DNA of 64,000 nucleotides, taken from positions 124,001-188,000 of the forward strand of contig CALFNN010000010.1 in assembly GCA_937902925.1 (NCBI GenBank), in the 5' to 3' direction. The stretch comes from an uncultured Opitutaceae bacterium. Its GTDB lineage: Bacteria; Verrucomicrobiota; Verrucomicrobiia; Opitutales; Opitutaceae. The translations under genes and the position numbers were made by a program. Positions 25,801-34,271 of the stretch are shown here, one piece after another. Position 1 is the first letter of the stretch. Every line of letters begins with the position of its first letter. Under the pieces are notes generated by a model. The model was given only the letters and a program-made list of their open reading frames with translations, had not been told where the DNA came from and ran no database searches.

Positions 25801-26053
25801 CGGCAAGATGCTGCGCGACACGGCGAGCGATTTCCCGGGCGCCGCGGAATACATCCGCGCGCGCTACCAGCTGGATGGCAACATCGACTACCAGCTCACG
25901 AAGCGCTACGCGCTCTATCTCGCCGGCCGCAATATCCTGAACGCATCGAGCGAGTGGGAGCATTCGGGCCCGGGACCGGTGCCGTATGATTTCATGGTCA
26001 ACTACGAGCGTTATGGCGTCCAGTATTCGCTCGGCGTTCGTGGCAACTTCTGA
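22832..26053 (+). CDS. TonB-dependent receptor 2 (paralogue of receptor 1)
   Basis: 1073 residues with the same layout as receptor 1: long signal peptide ending near residue 48 (AMPLQAQG), regulatory-like beta-sandwich, plug (IGEFVKFIPGISLD, IMIRGFDPNYTNVTMDGG), and a barrel ending LGVRGNF. Most of the plug is identical to receptor 1, while extracellular-loop regions differ more, for example around residues 300-320 and 570-640. The two probably take up related but distinct glycans. The gene has its own promoter, operator and terminator, and the same CTGATCCCC leader just before the ATG. No SusD partner is present. Confidence 0.93.
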   Translation: MISNLPVHWRGDFCRRLRSLRFCSFRIFCALAACAILAVAMPLQAQGTSGAVVTGRVQNAVSGNYLTNARVRVAGTKLETFTDSSGEYRLTGVPAGQATLDVFYTGMAAQKVLVSVPASGSVSQDVALRGVGATTKEGDTLVMGQFVVESQRETDAAAIAINEQRFAPNRKDVVATDAFGDINQGNIGEFVKFIPGISLDVKDGNSPSGIMIRGFDPNYTNVTMDGGALASTQIANTQTSSRGFLLEQASINNLARIEVTKLPTPEMSANVLGGSVNFVSKSAFEHSRESLTFNAFLSANSNTITFDQTPGPGADSTYKIRPNFDLTYIKPISKTLGFVATLQQSSQSYLQNKSVPTRRYTSGGATLTNPQTTAMASSYNPNQIDRTSGSIKVDWKPFDHQVLSFTADASANRQQNASRTLTYNVGGGTPVAWDEHNTFGSVGATGTGTANEGNSYQNRNGLLRHVAGSWNYTGNDWLFELAGSYSNSNNRVRDTAKGFWNGLSTSLPNVKTVNIEGIDNSSASFGKATVLDATGKPIDELKAASYNLGKVTSQPADNQDTMKEVRGSVTRNLTLLGNTFAVKAGGSINDMIRDQHYSLVETTYVGPDGIANSGDETAAPFADAKDPNHTPGFGRPGPQWIDPYLVYQAYQQHPTWFFRAPSNFGDTVKNYAVRSPWLHETIKAGYVMADAKFFSNRLRMVGGVRYELTIDEGRGYKQDGNAIYQQDASGHPIKGSNGAYLLLPSLAGTVSGSGEQNSLIYQYRASYNSRDYAYYFPSLNTTYNITDNLLLRAGYAETMGRPNVSDVVPTLFVGDNVSFGNGTSAGTYPGFITASNTTLKPWTAKNYDYSLEYYLPRNGLISVDWYKKDIRNFFSTQTSIADVALLDKLDLSHDYVGYQYSTRINISDAMIKGWEVNFQLPLQNLTATGPLERFDSIARHFTIGLNTTHLELSGSRITASDWKRYIPRSRNATLRFNFGKVSGNLLLNWRGKMLRDTASDFPGAAEYIRARYQLDGNIDYQLTKRYALYLAGRNILNASSEWEHSGPGPVPYDFMVNYERYGVQYSLGVRGNF
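23300..23448 (+). repeat. near-identical tract shared with TonB gene 1 (copy 2)
   Basis: 149 bp matching 19481-19629 with one mismatch in the segment encoding the N-terminal plug. Flanking codons differ at silent positions. Confidence 0.75.
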
Positions 26054-26101
26054 GCGCGCTCGACAGCTGGTTGCGGAATAATGTTCTCTCCGCGACTTCC
26101 A

Positions 26102-26135
26102 GGGGCCGGCGCGATTTGCGCCGGCCCCTTTTTTT
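26102..26135 (+). terminator. rho-independent terminator of TonB gene 2
   Basis: An 11-bp GC-rich stem (GGGGCCGGCGC / GCGCCGGCCCC) with a 5-base loop followed by seven T residues, 49 bp after the receptor stop. Confidence 0.92.
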
Positions 26136-26136
26136 C

Positions 26137-26150
26137 GTTCAACTTTGAAC
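26137..26150. promoter_or_regulatory. GTTCAA-N2-TTGAAC inverted repeat before the hydrolase operon
   Basis: A 14-bp interrupted palindrome (GTTCAACTTTGAAC) directly after the TonB terminator and 53 bp before the next start codon. It differs from the TTTCAT-type palindromes and could be an operator for the hydrolase operon. No clear promoter hexamers are visible. Confidence 0.3.
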
Positions 26151-26202
26151 CCCTCCGTCCCTCCAACCGTCAACCGAGATGACTGAACCGCATCGCCGGC
26201 GC

Positions 26203-27747
26203 ATGAAACGATTTCTCCCCTCCGCCGTCCCCCCCCTCGCTCTCGTGCTGGGCCTGTTTGGCATTCCGTCCGTTCGCGCCGAACCCGCGGTGCTAAAAAC
26301 CGACGGTCTCGCGCGGCACGTCGCGCACTTCAACGCGATGGAGAACGAGCCGGTCGTCAACCTGGTGCCGAACGCCGGGGCGGAAAAGTGGCTGGCGGCG
26401 AACATTCCGCTGTTCGAGTGCCCCGATACCTCCGTCGAGGAAATGTATTTCTTCCGCTGGTGGGCGATGCGCAAGCAGCTCCGGCGGGCGCCCGACGGCA
26501 GCTATGTTTTCACCGAATTCATCACGCGGGCCGATCCGATCAGCAGCGCCCTGGGGCACCATTTGATGGAAGGCCGCTGGCTGCACGACCAGGAATATCA
26601 CGACTCCTATGTCCGCTGGTGGTTTCGCGGCAACGCCGGGAAGCCGCAGCCCAAGTTTCACAATTACAGCCAGTGGGTGGACGACGCGCTCTACCAGCGC
26701 TACCTCGTGACGCTCGACCGTGCGCCCCTGGTCGCGCTGCTCGACGACCTCGTCGCCGACTATGGCCAGTGGGAAAAGGAGAAGCAGCTCCCGGGCGGCC
26801 TGTTCTGGCAGTTCGATGTGCGCGACGCGATGGAGGAGTCGATCAGCGGCTCGCGCACGAAGAAGAATGTCCGCCCGACGATCAACAGCTACATGTTCGG
26901 CAACGCCCGGGCGATCGCGGCCATCGCGCGGCTCGCCGATCGCGCCGACGTTGCGACGGAGTTCGCCGCGAAAGCCGCTGCCCTGCGACGGCTGACCGAG
27001 GACAATCTCTGGGACGCCGACGCGAAATTCTTCGAGGTGAAACTGGAGGACGGAAGGTTTTCCGACGCGCGCGAGGAGATCGGTTTCATCCCGTGGTATT
27101 TCGAGCTGCCGGAGAAGGACCGGGGCTTCGAGGCGGCGTGGGCGCAGCTAACGGACGAGCAGGGGTTCAAGGCGCCGCTGGGCATCACGACGGCGGAGCG
27201 CCGGCATCCGCAGTTTCGCTCGCACGGTGTCGGCGGCTGCGAGTGGGATGGGGCGGTCTGGCCATTCGCAACCTCCCAGACGTTGACGGCGCTCGCGAAT
27301 GTGCTCCGCGACTATCCGCAACAAGTCGTGACGAATCGCGACTACTTCGACGCCTTCCTGACCTACGTCAAAAGCATGCACTGGGGCGACAAGCCCTACA
27401 TTGGCGAATACCTCGACGAGAAGACCGGCGCGTGGCTCAAGGGCGACAATCCGCGGAGCCGCTGGTATAACCACTCGACGTTTGCCGACCTGCTCATCAC
27501 CGGAGTCGTCGGATTGCGGCCCCGCGCCGACGATCAACTCGAGATCAGCCCGTTGTTGCCGGCCGACACGTGGAATTGGTTTTGCCTGGACGACGTGCGG
27601 TATCACGGTCGCGCGCTCACGATCATCTGGGACCACGACGGCACGCGCTACGGGCGCGGGCGCGGACTGATTGTCCTGGCGGACGGCAGGGAACTCGCGC
27701 GGGCCGATTCGCTGCGACCGCTGACTGCGAAACTTTCCCCGCGTTGA
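26203..27747 (+). CDS. secreted MGH1/GH63-like (alpha/alpha)6-barrel glycosidase
   Basis: 514 residues from the ATG at 26203 (MKRFLPSAVPPLALVLGLFGIPSVRA, a signal peptide); an ATG at 26179 would add eight residues. The mature part is a single helical-barrel domain of the mannosylglycerate-hydrolase/GH63 type (MYFFRWWAMRKQL, GLFWQFDVRDAMEESISG, RPTINSYMFGNARAIAAIARLAD, GCEWDGAVWPFATSQTLTALAN). The paired acidic residues in FDVRDAMEES and the Glu of CEWDGAVWP are candidate catalytic residues. Specificity is not evident; related helical-barrel enzymes include GH142 beta-L-arabinofuranosidases from RG-II degradation. It is the first gene of the rightward hydrolase operon. Confidence 0.75.
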   Translation: MKRFLPSAVPPLALVLGLFGIPSVRAEPAVLKTDGLARHVAHFNAMENEPVVNLVPNAGAEKWLAANIPLFECPDTSVEEMYFFRWWAMRKQLRRAPDGSYVFTEFITRADPISSALGHHLMEGRWLHDQEYHDSYVRWWFRGNAGKPQPKFHNYSQWVDDALYQRYLVTLDRAPLVALLDDLVADYGQWEKEKQLPGGLFWQFDVRDAMEESISGSRTKKNVRPTINSYMFGNARAIAAIARLADRADVATEFAAKAAALRRLTEDNLWDADAKFFEVKLEDGRFSDAREEIGFIPWYFELPEKDRGFEAAWAQLTDEQGFKAPLGITTAERRHPQFRSHGVGGCEWDGAVWPFATSQTLTALANVLRDYPQQVVTNRDYFDAFLTYVKSMHWGDKPYIGEYLDEKTGAWLKGDNPRSRWYNHSTFADLLITGVVGLRPRADDQLEISPLLPADTWNWFCLDDVRYHGRALTIIWDHDGTRYGRGRGLIVLADGRELARADSLRPLTAKLSPR

Positions 27748-27829
27748 TGGCAAAGCATCGCTGGAGTTTTCCGTGGTGCCCTGCCAAGCTGCCCGGTCCG
27801 CCCAGTGCGGCGGGTCGATTTTACCCTTC

Positions 27830-29470
27830 ATGAATCCGTTGTCCCTGTTGTTTCCTCGCCTCGGCCGAGTCGCGGTCGTCGCGGCGGTCGCTTCCGTGCT
27901 CTCCCCGGCGCAGCCGCTCCGCGCGGCCGAGGCGCCGCAGACGGTCCGTCAATGGGATATCTTTGAGCTCGAGCTCAAGGGGCCGGCGGAAGGCAATCCC
28001 TTTGTCGACGTCCAGGTGGGTGCGCGTTTTTCCGACGGCAGCCGCACGGTCGATGTGGCCGGGTTCTACGACGGCGACGGCGTCTACCGCGTGCGGTTCA
28101 TGCCCGATCATACCGGCGGGTGGCGCTACGAGACGAAGAGCAACCGTTGGCCGCTCACGGGCAGGATCGGCTCGTTCACCGTCACGCCGCCCGCGAAGGG
28201 CAGCCACGGACCCGTGCGCGTGCACAACACCTATCACTTCGCCTATGCCGACGGCACGCCGTTCAAGGAGATCGGCACGACGATCTACAACTGGCTCGAC
28301 ACGCCGGAGGAAGTGCAGGAGCAAACGCTGCAGACGCTCGCCGCGTCGCCGTTCAACAAGGCCCGGATGCTGATCACGCAGCAACCCGAGTCGTATCAAC
28401 GGAAATTCGCGCCGCCGCGCTGGCCGTTTGCGGGCAAACCGCCGCACGACTGGGATTTCACGCGGTTCAATCCCGATTTTTTCCGGCACTACGAACAACG
28501 GCTCGGCCAGCTTCGCGACCTTGGCGTCGAGGCCGACCTCATTCTTTTCAATCCCTACGGCAAATGGGGCTTCGAGACGATGGACGCCGCCTCCGACGAA
28601 CGCTACGTGCGCTACGTGGTCGCGCGTTTTGCCGCCTACTGCAACGTCTGGTGGTCGCTGGCCAACGAGTATGATTTCCTGCGGACGAAGACCGAGGCCG
28701 ACTGGGACCGGCTCGGCACGCTCGTGCAGCAGTGCGACCCCTACAATCACCTGCGCTCGATTCACAACGGCAGCCTCGTCTACGACCACAACAAGCCGTG
28801 GATCACGCACGCGAGCATCCAGAACGGCTCGGCGGTCGAGGAGCCCGGCCGCGCGGAACTCTATCGCGACGTTTACCGCAAGCCGATCGTTTACGACGAG
28901 GTAAAATACGAGGGCAGGAGCCCCTACCGCTGGGGCAACCTCTCCGGCCCCGAGATGGTTCATCGCTTCTGGTGCGGCACGGTCGCCGGCACCTACGTCG
29001 GGCACGGCGACTATTTTTTCACGACAGTCGAGGACACCTGGACGTCGTTCGGCGGCCAACTCACCGGCGAAAGCGCGCCGCGACTCGCGTTCCTCCGGAA
29101 GATCATGGAGGACGGCCCGGCCGACGGCATCGACCCGATCGACAAATGGCAGGACCCGCGCGTCGGCGGGAAACCCGGCGACTATTATCTGATTTATTTC
29201 GGCCACGAGACGCCGACCTCGTGGCCGTTCCAACTCTACAAGAACGGCGTCACGGCGGGCATGCGATTCAAGGTCGAGGTCATCGACACCTGGGCCATGA
29301 CCATCGCGCCCGTCGAGGGTGATTTCGTGGCGAAGAAGAAAGACGGCTACGACTTCGTCGATGCCCAGAACCGTGCGGTTGCGCTGCCGGGGAGGGCCGT
29401 GATGGCGATTCGCATCCGCCGGCTCGGCGCCGACGGCGCGCCCGTGAAAACCGAACTGCCGACCGACTAA
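27830..29470 (+). CDS. secreted apiosidase-like hydrolase A (DUF5060/DUF4038/DUF5605)
   Basis: 546 residues from the ATG at 27830 (MNPLSLLFPRLGRVAVVAAVASVLSPAQPLRA, signal peptide). Residues about 35-125 are a DUF5060 beta-sandwich (FELELKGPAEGNPFVDVQVGARF, GFYDGDGVYRVRFMP). Residues about 130-430 are the DUF4038 TIM barrel (apiosidase-like, GH140-related) with NVWWSLANEYD and YDEVKYEG as candidate active-site Glu segments. The C-terminus is a DUF5605 sandwich. Three paralogues lie at 53915-58743. This copy differs from paralogues C and D in having IYNWLDTPEEVQ and a FFTTVEDTWTSFGG loop where they have CYAWV and LDPxDVLWWSKGG. Beta-apiosidase activity is plausible but not shown. Confidence 0.8.
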   Translation: MNPLSLLFPRLGRVAVVAAVASVLSPAQPLRAAEAPQTVRQWDIFELELKGPAEGNPFVDVQVGARFSDGSRTVDVAGFYDGDGVYRVRFMPDHTGGWRYETKSNRWPLTGRIGSFTVTPPAKGSHGPVRVHNTYHFAYADGTPFKEIGTTIYNWLDTPEEVQEQTLQTLAASPFNKARMLITQQPESYQRKFAPPRWPFAGKPPHDWDFTRFNPDFFRHYEQRLGQLRDLGVEADLILFNPYGKWGFETMDAASDERYVRYVVARFAAYCNVWWSLANEYDFLRTKTEADWDRLGTLVQQCDPYNHLRSIHNGSLVYDHNKPWITHASIQNGSAVEEPGRAELYRDVYRKPIVYDEVKYEGRSPYRWGNLSGPEMVHRFWCGTVAGTYVGHGDYFFTTVEDTWTSFGGQLTGESAPRLAFLRKIMEDGPADGIDPIDKWQDPRVGGKPGDYYLIYFGHETPTSWPFQLYKNGVTAGMRFKVEVIDTWAMTIAPVEGDFVAKKKDGYDFVDAQNRAVALPGRAVMAIRIRRLGADGAPVKTELPTD

Positions 29471-29544
29471 ACACCATGCCTCGCGCGAAGAATTCATCCG
29501 GTTCGAGGGTAGGTCGGGCCCGGCCGCGCGCCGCCAATCTCCTT

Positions 29545-31503
29545 ATGAAACGCCTCACTGCCATTGTTGTCGCCACTCTCGGGCTGATCGCGCCGCGCCT
29601 CGCCAGCGCCGTTCCCGCCGATCTGCCGGACACATGCTACCTGTTCTCCTATTTCTATCACGACCGGCAGGCCGACGGCTTGCGCCTTGCGTGGAGCCGC
29701 GACGGGTTTTCGTGGACGATGCTGAACGGCGGCGAGAGCTGCCTGCACCCGATGGTCGGCGAGTCGGAACTCATGCGCGACCCCTGTCTCTACCGCGGAC
29801 CGGACGGAGTGTTTCGTCTCGTCTGGACCACTTCATGGGCCGGCAAAACCATCGGCTATGCCTCGTCGCGCGACCTCATCCATTGGTCGGAGCAGAAGGC
29901 GATTCCCGTGATGGCGCACGAGCCGAAAGTCGTGAACACCTGGGCGCCCGAGGTCGTGTGGGACGAAGCGAGGCAACGTTACGTCATCTTCTGGTCGTCG
30001 ACCGTTCTCGGGATCAATCCGCAAACCGCGAACTCGAACAAGCGCCCCGAAAGCAACAATCGCATCTACGCGACGGAAACGAAGGACTTCGAGACTTTCA
30101 CGCCGACGCATCTTTTTTACGATGGCGGCTTCAATGTCATCGACGCCACGCTCGCGCCAAATGGCGGCGACTGGCTCATGTTCGTGAAAAACGAGACGCT
30201 CACGCCGCACACGGAAAAAAACGTCCGCATGATTCGCGGCCCGTCGCCCGAGGGACCATGGGGTGAGGCGTCGCCGGCGATCACCGGCGACTACTGGGCC
30301 GAAGGGCCGACGGCGCTCAAGGTCGGCGACGAGTGGCGCGTGTATTTCGACAAGCACCGGCTCAACGCCATCGGGCTCGTCGTTTCGAAGGATCTCAAGT
30401 CGTGGACCGATCTCAGCGACAAGGTTTCGTTCCCGAAGGATGCGCGCCACGGCACCGTGCTCGCGCTCCCGCGCGCCGTCATCGCCAACCTGCTGGCGAA
30501 TGGCGATGAACTTGGCGCGGCCGTGTTGCACTCGGAGTTTCTCAACGAGAACGCGCCTTATCCCGAGTGCCACGCCTCGACCATCGCCGAACTCGCGCCG
30601 GGTCAGCTCGCCGCGGCGTGGTTCGGCGGCACGAAGGAGCGCAATCCCGACGTCGGCATCTGGTTCACGCGGCAGGAGAACGGCAAATGGCAGAAGCCCG
30701 TCGAGGTCGCGGATGGCGTGCAGCCGGACGGAAAGCCGCGGTTGCCGACCTGGAATCCGGTGTTGTTCCAGGCGCCGCAACACGGGGCGCTGTTTCTGTT
30801 CTACAAGGTCGGCCCGTCGCCGAGCGCGTGGTGGGGCGAGGTGAAGACTTCGACCGACGGTGGTCGCACTTGGAGCGCCGCGCGCCGGCTGCCGGAGGGC
30901 ATCCTCGGGCCGGTGAAGAACAAGCCCGTCGTCCTCGCCGACGGCGCGTGGCTTTCGGGTTCGAGCACCGAGGGAAATCCCGATGGCTGGCGGGTGCATT
31001 TCGAGTTGAGCCGCGACGCGGGCCAGACGTGGTCGATGATGGCCCAACCTTCCAAGGGCGTCGGCTTCGATGCGATCCAGCCGAGCATTCTGTTTCATCC
31101 CGACGGAAAACTCGAAGCGCTTTGCCGCACGAAGCAGGGCGTTGTCGCGCAAACTTGGTCGAAGGATGGCGGCAAGACTTGGAGTGCGCTGACCGCGACC
31201 GACCTGCCGAATCCGAACTCCGGCACGGACGCCGTCACGCTGGCCGACGGCCGGCAGTTGCTGGTCTACAATCACTCGGCGCACCGCGCCGAGGAGGCCA
31301 AGGGGAACCGCTACCCGCTCGACCTTGCGCTTTCGAAGGACGGCGTGCGCTGGCAGCACGTCCTGACCCTCGAGGACCAGCCGGTGGGCAACGGCTACGC
31401 GTATCCCGCGGTCATCCAGACCAGCGACGGACGCGTGCACATCACCTACACGTGGAACCGCAAGATGATCAAACATGTCGTCCTCGATCCGGCAAAATTG
31501 TGA
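29545..31503 (+). CDS. secreted fusion of GH43-like propeller and sialidase-like propeller
   Basis: 652 residues from the ATG at 29545 (MKRLTAIVVATLGLIAPRLASA, signal peptide); an upstream ATG at 29476 would place a basic stretch before it and is less likely. Residues about 25-310 resemble five-bladed GH43-type propellers (YLFSYFYHDRQADGLRLAWSRDGFSW, LMRDPCLYRGPDG, NTWAPEVVWDEARQRYVIFWSS). Residues about 325-652 are a BNR/sialidase-like propeller with several Asp boxes (TDGGRTW, SRDAGQTW, SKDGGKTW) and an ECHASTIAEL start common in sialidase-like proteins. Two catalytic domains in one chain could remove two neighbouring side-chain sugars. Substrates are not known. Confidence 0.8.
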   Translation: MKRLTAIVVATLGLIAPRLASAVPADLPDTCYLFSYFYHDRQADGLRLAWSRDGFSWTMLNGGESCLHPMVGESELMRDPCLYRGPDGVFRLVWTTSWAGKTIGYASSRDLIHWSEQKAIPVMAHEPKVVNTWAPEVVWDEARQRYVIFWSSTVLGINPQTANSNKRPESNNRIYATETKDFETFTPTHLFYDGGFNVIDATLAPNGGDWLMFVKNETLTPHTEKNVRMIRGPSPEGPWGEASPAITGDYWAEGPTALKVGDEWRVYFDKHRLNAIGLVVSKDLKSWTDLSDKVSFPKDARHGTVLALPRAVIANLLANGDELGAAVLHSEFLNENAPYPECHASTIAELAPGQLAAAWFGGTKERNPDVGIWFTRQENGKWQKPVEVADGVQPDGKPRLPTWNPVLFQAPQHGALFLFYKVGPSPSAWWGEVKTSTDGGRTWSAARRLPEGILGPVKNKPVVLADGAWLSGSSTEGNPDGWRVHFELSRDAGQTWSMMAQPSKGVGFDAIQPSILFHPDGKLEALCRTKQGVVAQTWSKDGGKTWSALTATDLPNPNSGTDAVTLADGRQLLVYNHSAHRAEEAKGNRYPLDLALSKDGVRWQHVLTLEDQPVGNGYAYPAVIQTSDGRVHITYTWNRKMIKHVVLDPAKL

Positions 31504-34240
31504 GCGGGCGGCGCCACGTGTCCGCCCCCTGAAAAATTGGCGGTGGTGTGGCGTGCTGCTTGCGTTGATCGCGGCGTCGAGCGCGATGGCCCAGCTGCAG
31601 GTGGTAAACTTGAAGTGCGAATTTGGCGTCGATCCGCTTGGCCTCGATGTCGCGCAACCGCGGCTGTTCTGGCAGGTGGCCGGTGAGGCGCGCGGCGAAC
31701 GGCAGACCGCCTGGCAGGTCCTCGTCGCAAAATCCGCGGAGGCGCTCGCGCAGGACCGTGGCGACCTGTGGGACAGCGGGCGCGTCACCGGGGACGACAC
31801 CACCTTCGTTTCCTACGCCGGCGCGACGCTGCACTCCTCGCAGGAAGTTTTCTGGAAGGTGCGCGCGTGGGATCGCGGCGGCAACCCATCGGCCTGGAGC
31901 GCCTCCGCCAGATGGACGATGGGTCTGCTCGCCGCGGCCGACTGGAAGGCCCAGTGGATCGCCGCGCCCTGGGCGAGCGAAGGGTTGCTCCTCCGCCACG
32001 ATTTTCCGGTGAAGCCGGGACTGCGGCGCGCGTTGTTGCACGCCTGCGGGCTCGGCCAATACGAGGTCTCCTTCAACGGTGCGAAAGCGGGCGACGACCT
32101 GTTATCCCCGGGTTGGACCAACTACGACGAGACGACGCTCTACGACACGCGCGACGTGACGGCGCTGCTGCATGCCGGAGCAAACGCGATCGGCCTCTCG
32201 CTGGGCAACGGGATGTATAATGTGGTTCGCCGCGACCGCTTCGCGAAGTTCACCGGTTCGTCCGGGCCGCTGCGGGCAATCGCCCAGCTCGAGCTCGAAT
32301 ACGCCGATGGTTCGAAGCAGATGGTCGGCACCGACGATTCGTGGCGCGTGAACCGCGGTCCGGTCACCTACAACAGCATCTATGGTGGCGAAGACTACGA
32401 CGCCCGGCTGCTGCCGGCCGGCTGGAACCGGGCCGGGTTCGACCAATCGACCTGGGCGCCGGCGGTCTACATCGTTCGTCCGTCTCCGACCTTGAAAGGA
32501 TTCACCCACGCGGCGAATCCGCTGCGCGCAATCGAGACCCGGGCGCCCGTGTCGGTGCGGACGCTCGCGGCGGACACGGTGCTCTACGATTTCGGGCAGA
32601 ACACGTCGTTCATGCCGCGATTGCGCGTCACCGGGCCGGCGGGCTCGACGGTCCGGCTGACCGGTGGCGAGGTCGTCAAGGCCGACGGCATGATCGATCG
32701 CGACACGATGGGTGGGGCGCACCGGGGCAGCGCGTGGTGGCAATACACGAAGGCGACGGACGGGGAGGAAACCTGGTTTCCGCAGTTTTACTACGTGGGC
32801 TCGCGTTATATCAGCGCCGAACTCAGGCCCGCGGCGCCGGGCGCGCCGCTGCCGAAGATCGCGTCGCTGGACATGGTGATGGTTCACTCGGCGGCACAGC
32901 CGTTGGGAAAGTTCGCGACGTCGAACCCGCTGCTCAACCGCATTCGCGAGCTCGTGCGCTGGGCGCAGATGGCCAACATGGTTTCGGTTCTGACCGACTG
33001 TCCGCACCGCGAAAAACTCGGCTGGCTGGAGCAATACCATCTCAACGGTCCGTCGATCCGCTACGAATTCGACGTGGCGCGAATCTACACCAAGGGCCTG
33101 TGGGACATGGCCGAGGCGCAGACAGAGGAAGGGCTGGTGCCGAACATTGCGCCGGAATACACGAAATTCAAAGGCGCGTTCCGGAATGCCGCGGAGTGGG
33201 GCGCCTCGTTCATCCTGGTGCCTTGGCAGCAATACGAGTTCACGGGCGACACGGGACCGATGCAGGTGCACTTCGCGGCGATGAAGCGTTATTTTGCGTT
33301 TCTCGAAAGCCGCACCCACGACGGTCTGCTGGCCGACGGGCTGGGCGACTGGTATGATCTCGAACTGCCGAAAAAGGGCCGCGCCGGGCTCACGCCGGCG
33401 CCGATCACTGCGACCGCGTTTTTGTTCGAGGACGCGCAGACGCTCGCCCGCATCGCGACGGTGCTGGGGCGTGACGCCGACGCGAAAGACTTCGCGACGC
33501 GGGCGGCGCAGATTCGTGAGCGCTACAACCGGGAGTTCTTTCACGCCGCTCCCGTGAGTTATGCGACCGGCTCGCAGGCTTCGCTCGCTTTGCCGCTCGT
33601 GATGGGGATCGCGCCGCCGTCGGAGCGCGAGGCGCTGGTCGCGGCGTTGGCGCGTGACGTCGATGCCCGCGGCTACGCGACGGCGGGCGACATCGGGTTT
33701 CGTTATCTCTTGCAGGCGCTCGCGCAGGGCGGACGGTCGGATGCGGTTTACCGGCTCATCGACCAAGACGAGAAGCCGGGTTACGGCTACCAACTCAGGC
33801 AGGGCGCAACCGCGCTGACCGAGTCGTGGGATGCCAGCCACGGCGCATCGCAGGACCACTTCATGCTCGGCCAGATCACCGAGTGGTTTTATCGCGATCT
33901 CGCGGGCATCGATGTCGATCCCGATGGTCCGGGTTTCAAGAAAATCGTCATCCACCCGCAACCCGTCGGTGACCTCGCCTGGGTCGAGGCCAGTTACGAC
34001 TCGATCCACGGACCGATCTCGGTGCGGTGGGAACGGAGTGACGGAAAATTTACGCTGCAAGCCACGATACCCGCGAACACCACCGCGACCGTCAGCGTGC
34101 CGGCGCGCGAGGGCGCGGCGGTGGAGGAGGGCGCGGTGCCGGCGGAAAGCAGTCCCGGTGTGCGTTTTCTTCGGCGGGAAGGCGATCGGATGGTCTACGC
34201 GATTCAGTCGGGTTCCTATCGTTTTACCTCGCGCCCCTGA
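31475..34240 (+). CDS. secreted GH78 alpha-L-rhamnosidase
   Basis: 921 residues. The ATG at 31475 lies 29 bp inside the previous gene; no other good start keeps the signal peptide (NWRWCGVLLALIAASSAMAQ, residues 21-40). The GH78 domain order is visible: an N-terminal Fn3-like domain (LKCEFGVDPLGLDVAQPRLFWQV), beta-sandwich (ACGLGQYEVSFNGAKAGDDLLSPGWTNYDE), and a concanavalin-like domain (VLYDFGQNTSFMPRLRV). The helical-barrel catalytic domain has VLTDCPHREKLGWLEQ, with its acidic residues in the place of the GH78 general acid, and a C-terminal sandwich. It removes alpha-L-rhamnose from pectin or glycosides, in the periplasm or outside the cell. Confidence 0.93.
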   Translation: MSSSIRQNCERAAPRVRPLKNWRWCGVLLALIAASSAMAQLQVVNLKCEFGVDPLGLDVAQPRLFWQVAGEARGERQTAWQVLVAKSAEALAQDRGDLWDSGRVTGDDTTFVSYAGATLHSSQEVFWKVRAWDRGGNPSAWSASARWTMGLLAAADWKAQWIAAPWASEGLLLRHDFPVKPGLRRALLHACGLGQYEVSFNGAKAGDDLLSPGWTNYDETTLYDTRDVTALLHAGANAIGLSLGNGMYNVVRRDRFAKFTGSSGPLRAIAQLELEYADGSKQMVGTDDSWRVNRGPVTYNSIYGGEDYDARLLPAGWNRAGFDQSTWAPAVYIVRPSPTLKGFTHAANPLRAIETRAPVSVRTLAADTVLYDFGQNTSFMPRLRVTGPAGSTVRLTGGEVVKADGMIDRDTMGGAHRGSAWWQYTKATDGEETWFPQFYYVGSRYISAELRPAAPGAPLPKIASLDMVMVHSAAQPLGKFATSNPLLNRIRELVRWAQMANMVSVLTDCPHREKLGWLEQYHLNGPSIRYEFDVARIYTKGLWDMAEAQTEEGLVPNIAPEYTKFKGAFRNAAEWGASFILVPWQQYEFTGDTGPMQVHFAAMKRYFAFLESRTHDGLLADGLGDWYDLELPKKGRAGLTPAPITATAFLFEDAQTLARIATVLGRDADAKDFATRAAQIRERYNREFFHAAPVSYATGSQASLALPLVMGIAPPSEREALVAALARDVDARGYATAGDIGFRYLLQALAQGGRSDAVYRLIDQDEKPGYGYQLRQGATALTESWDASHGASQDHFMLGQITEWFYRDLAGIDVDPDGPGFKKIVIHPQPVGDLAWVEASYDSIHGPISVRWERSDGKFTLQATIPANTTATVSVPAREGAAVEEGAVPAESSPGVRFLRREGDRMVYAIQSGSYRFTSRP

Positions 34241-34271
34241 ACCCTGCCGCCCTGCGCCCGAACCTCGGCCC

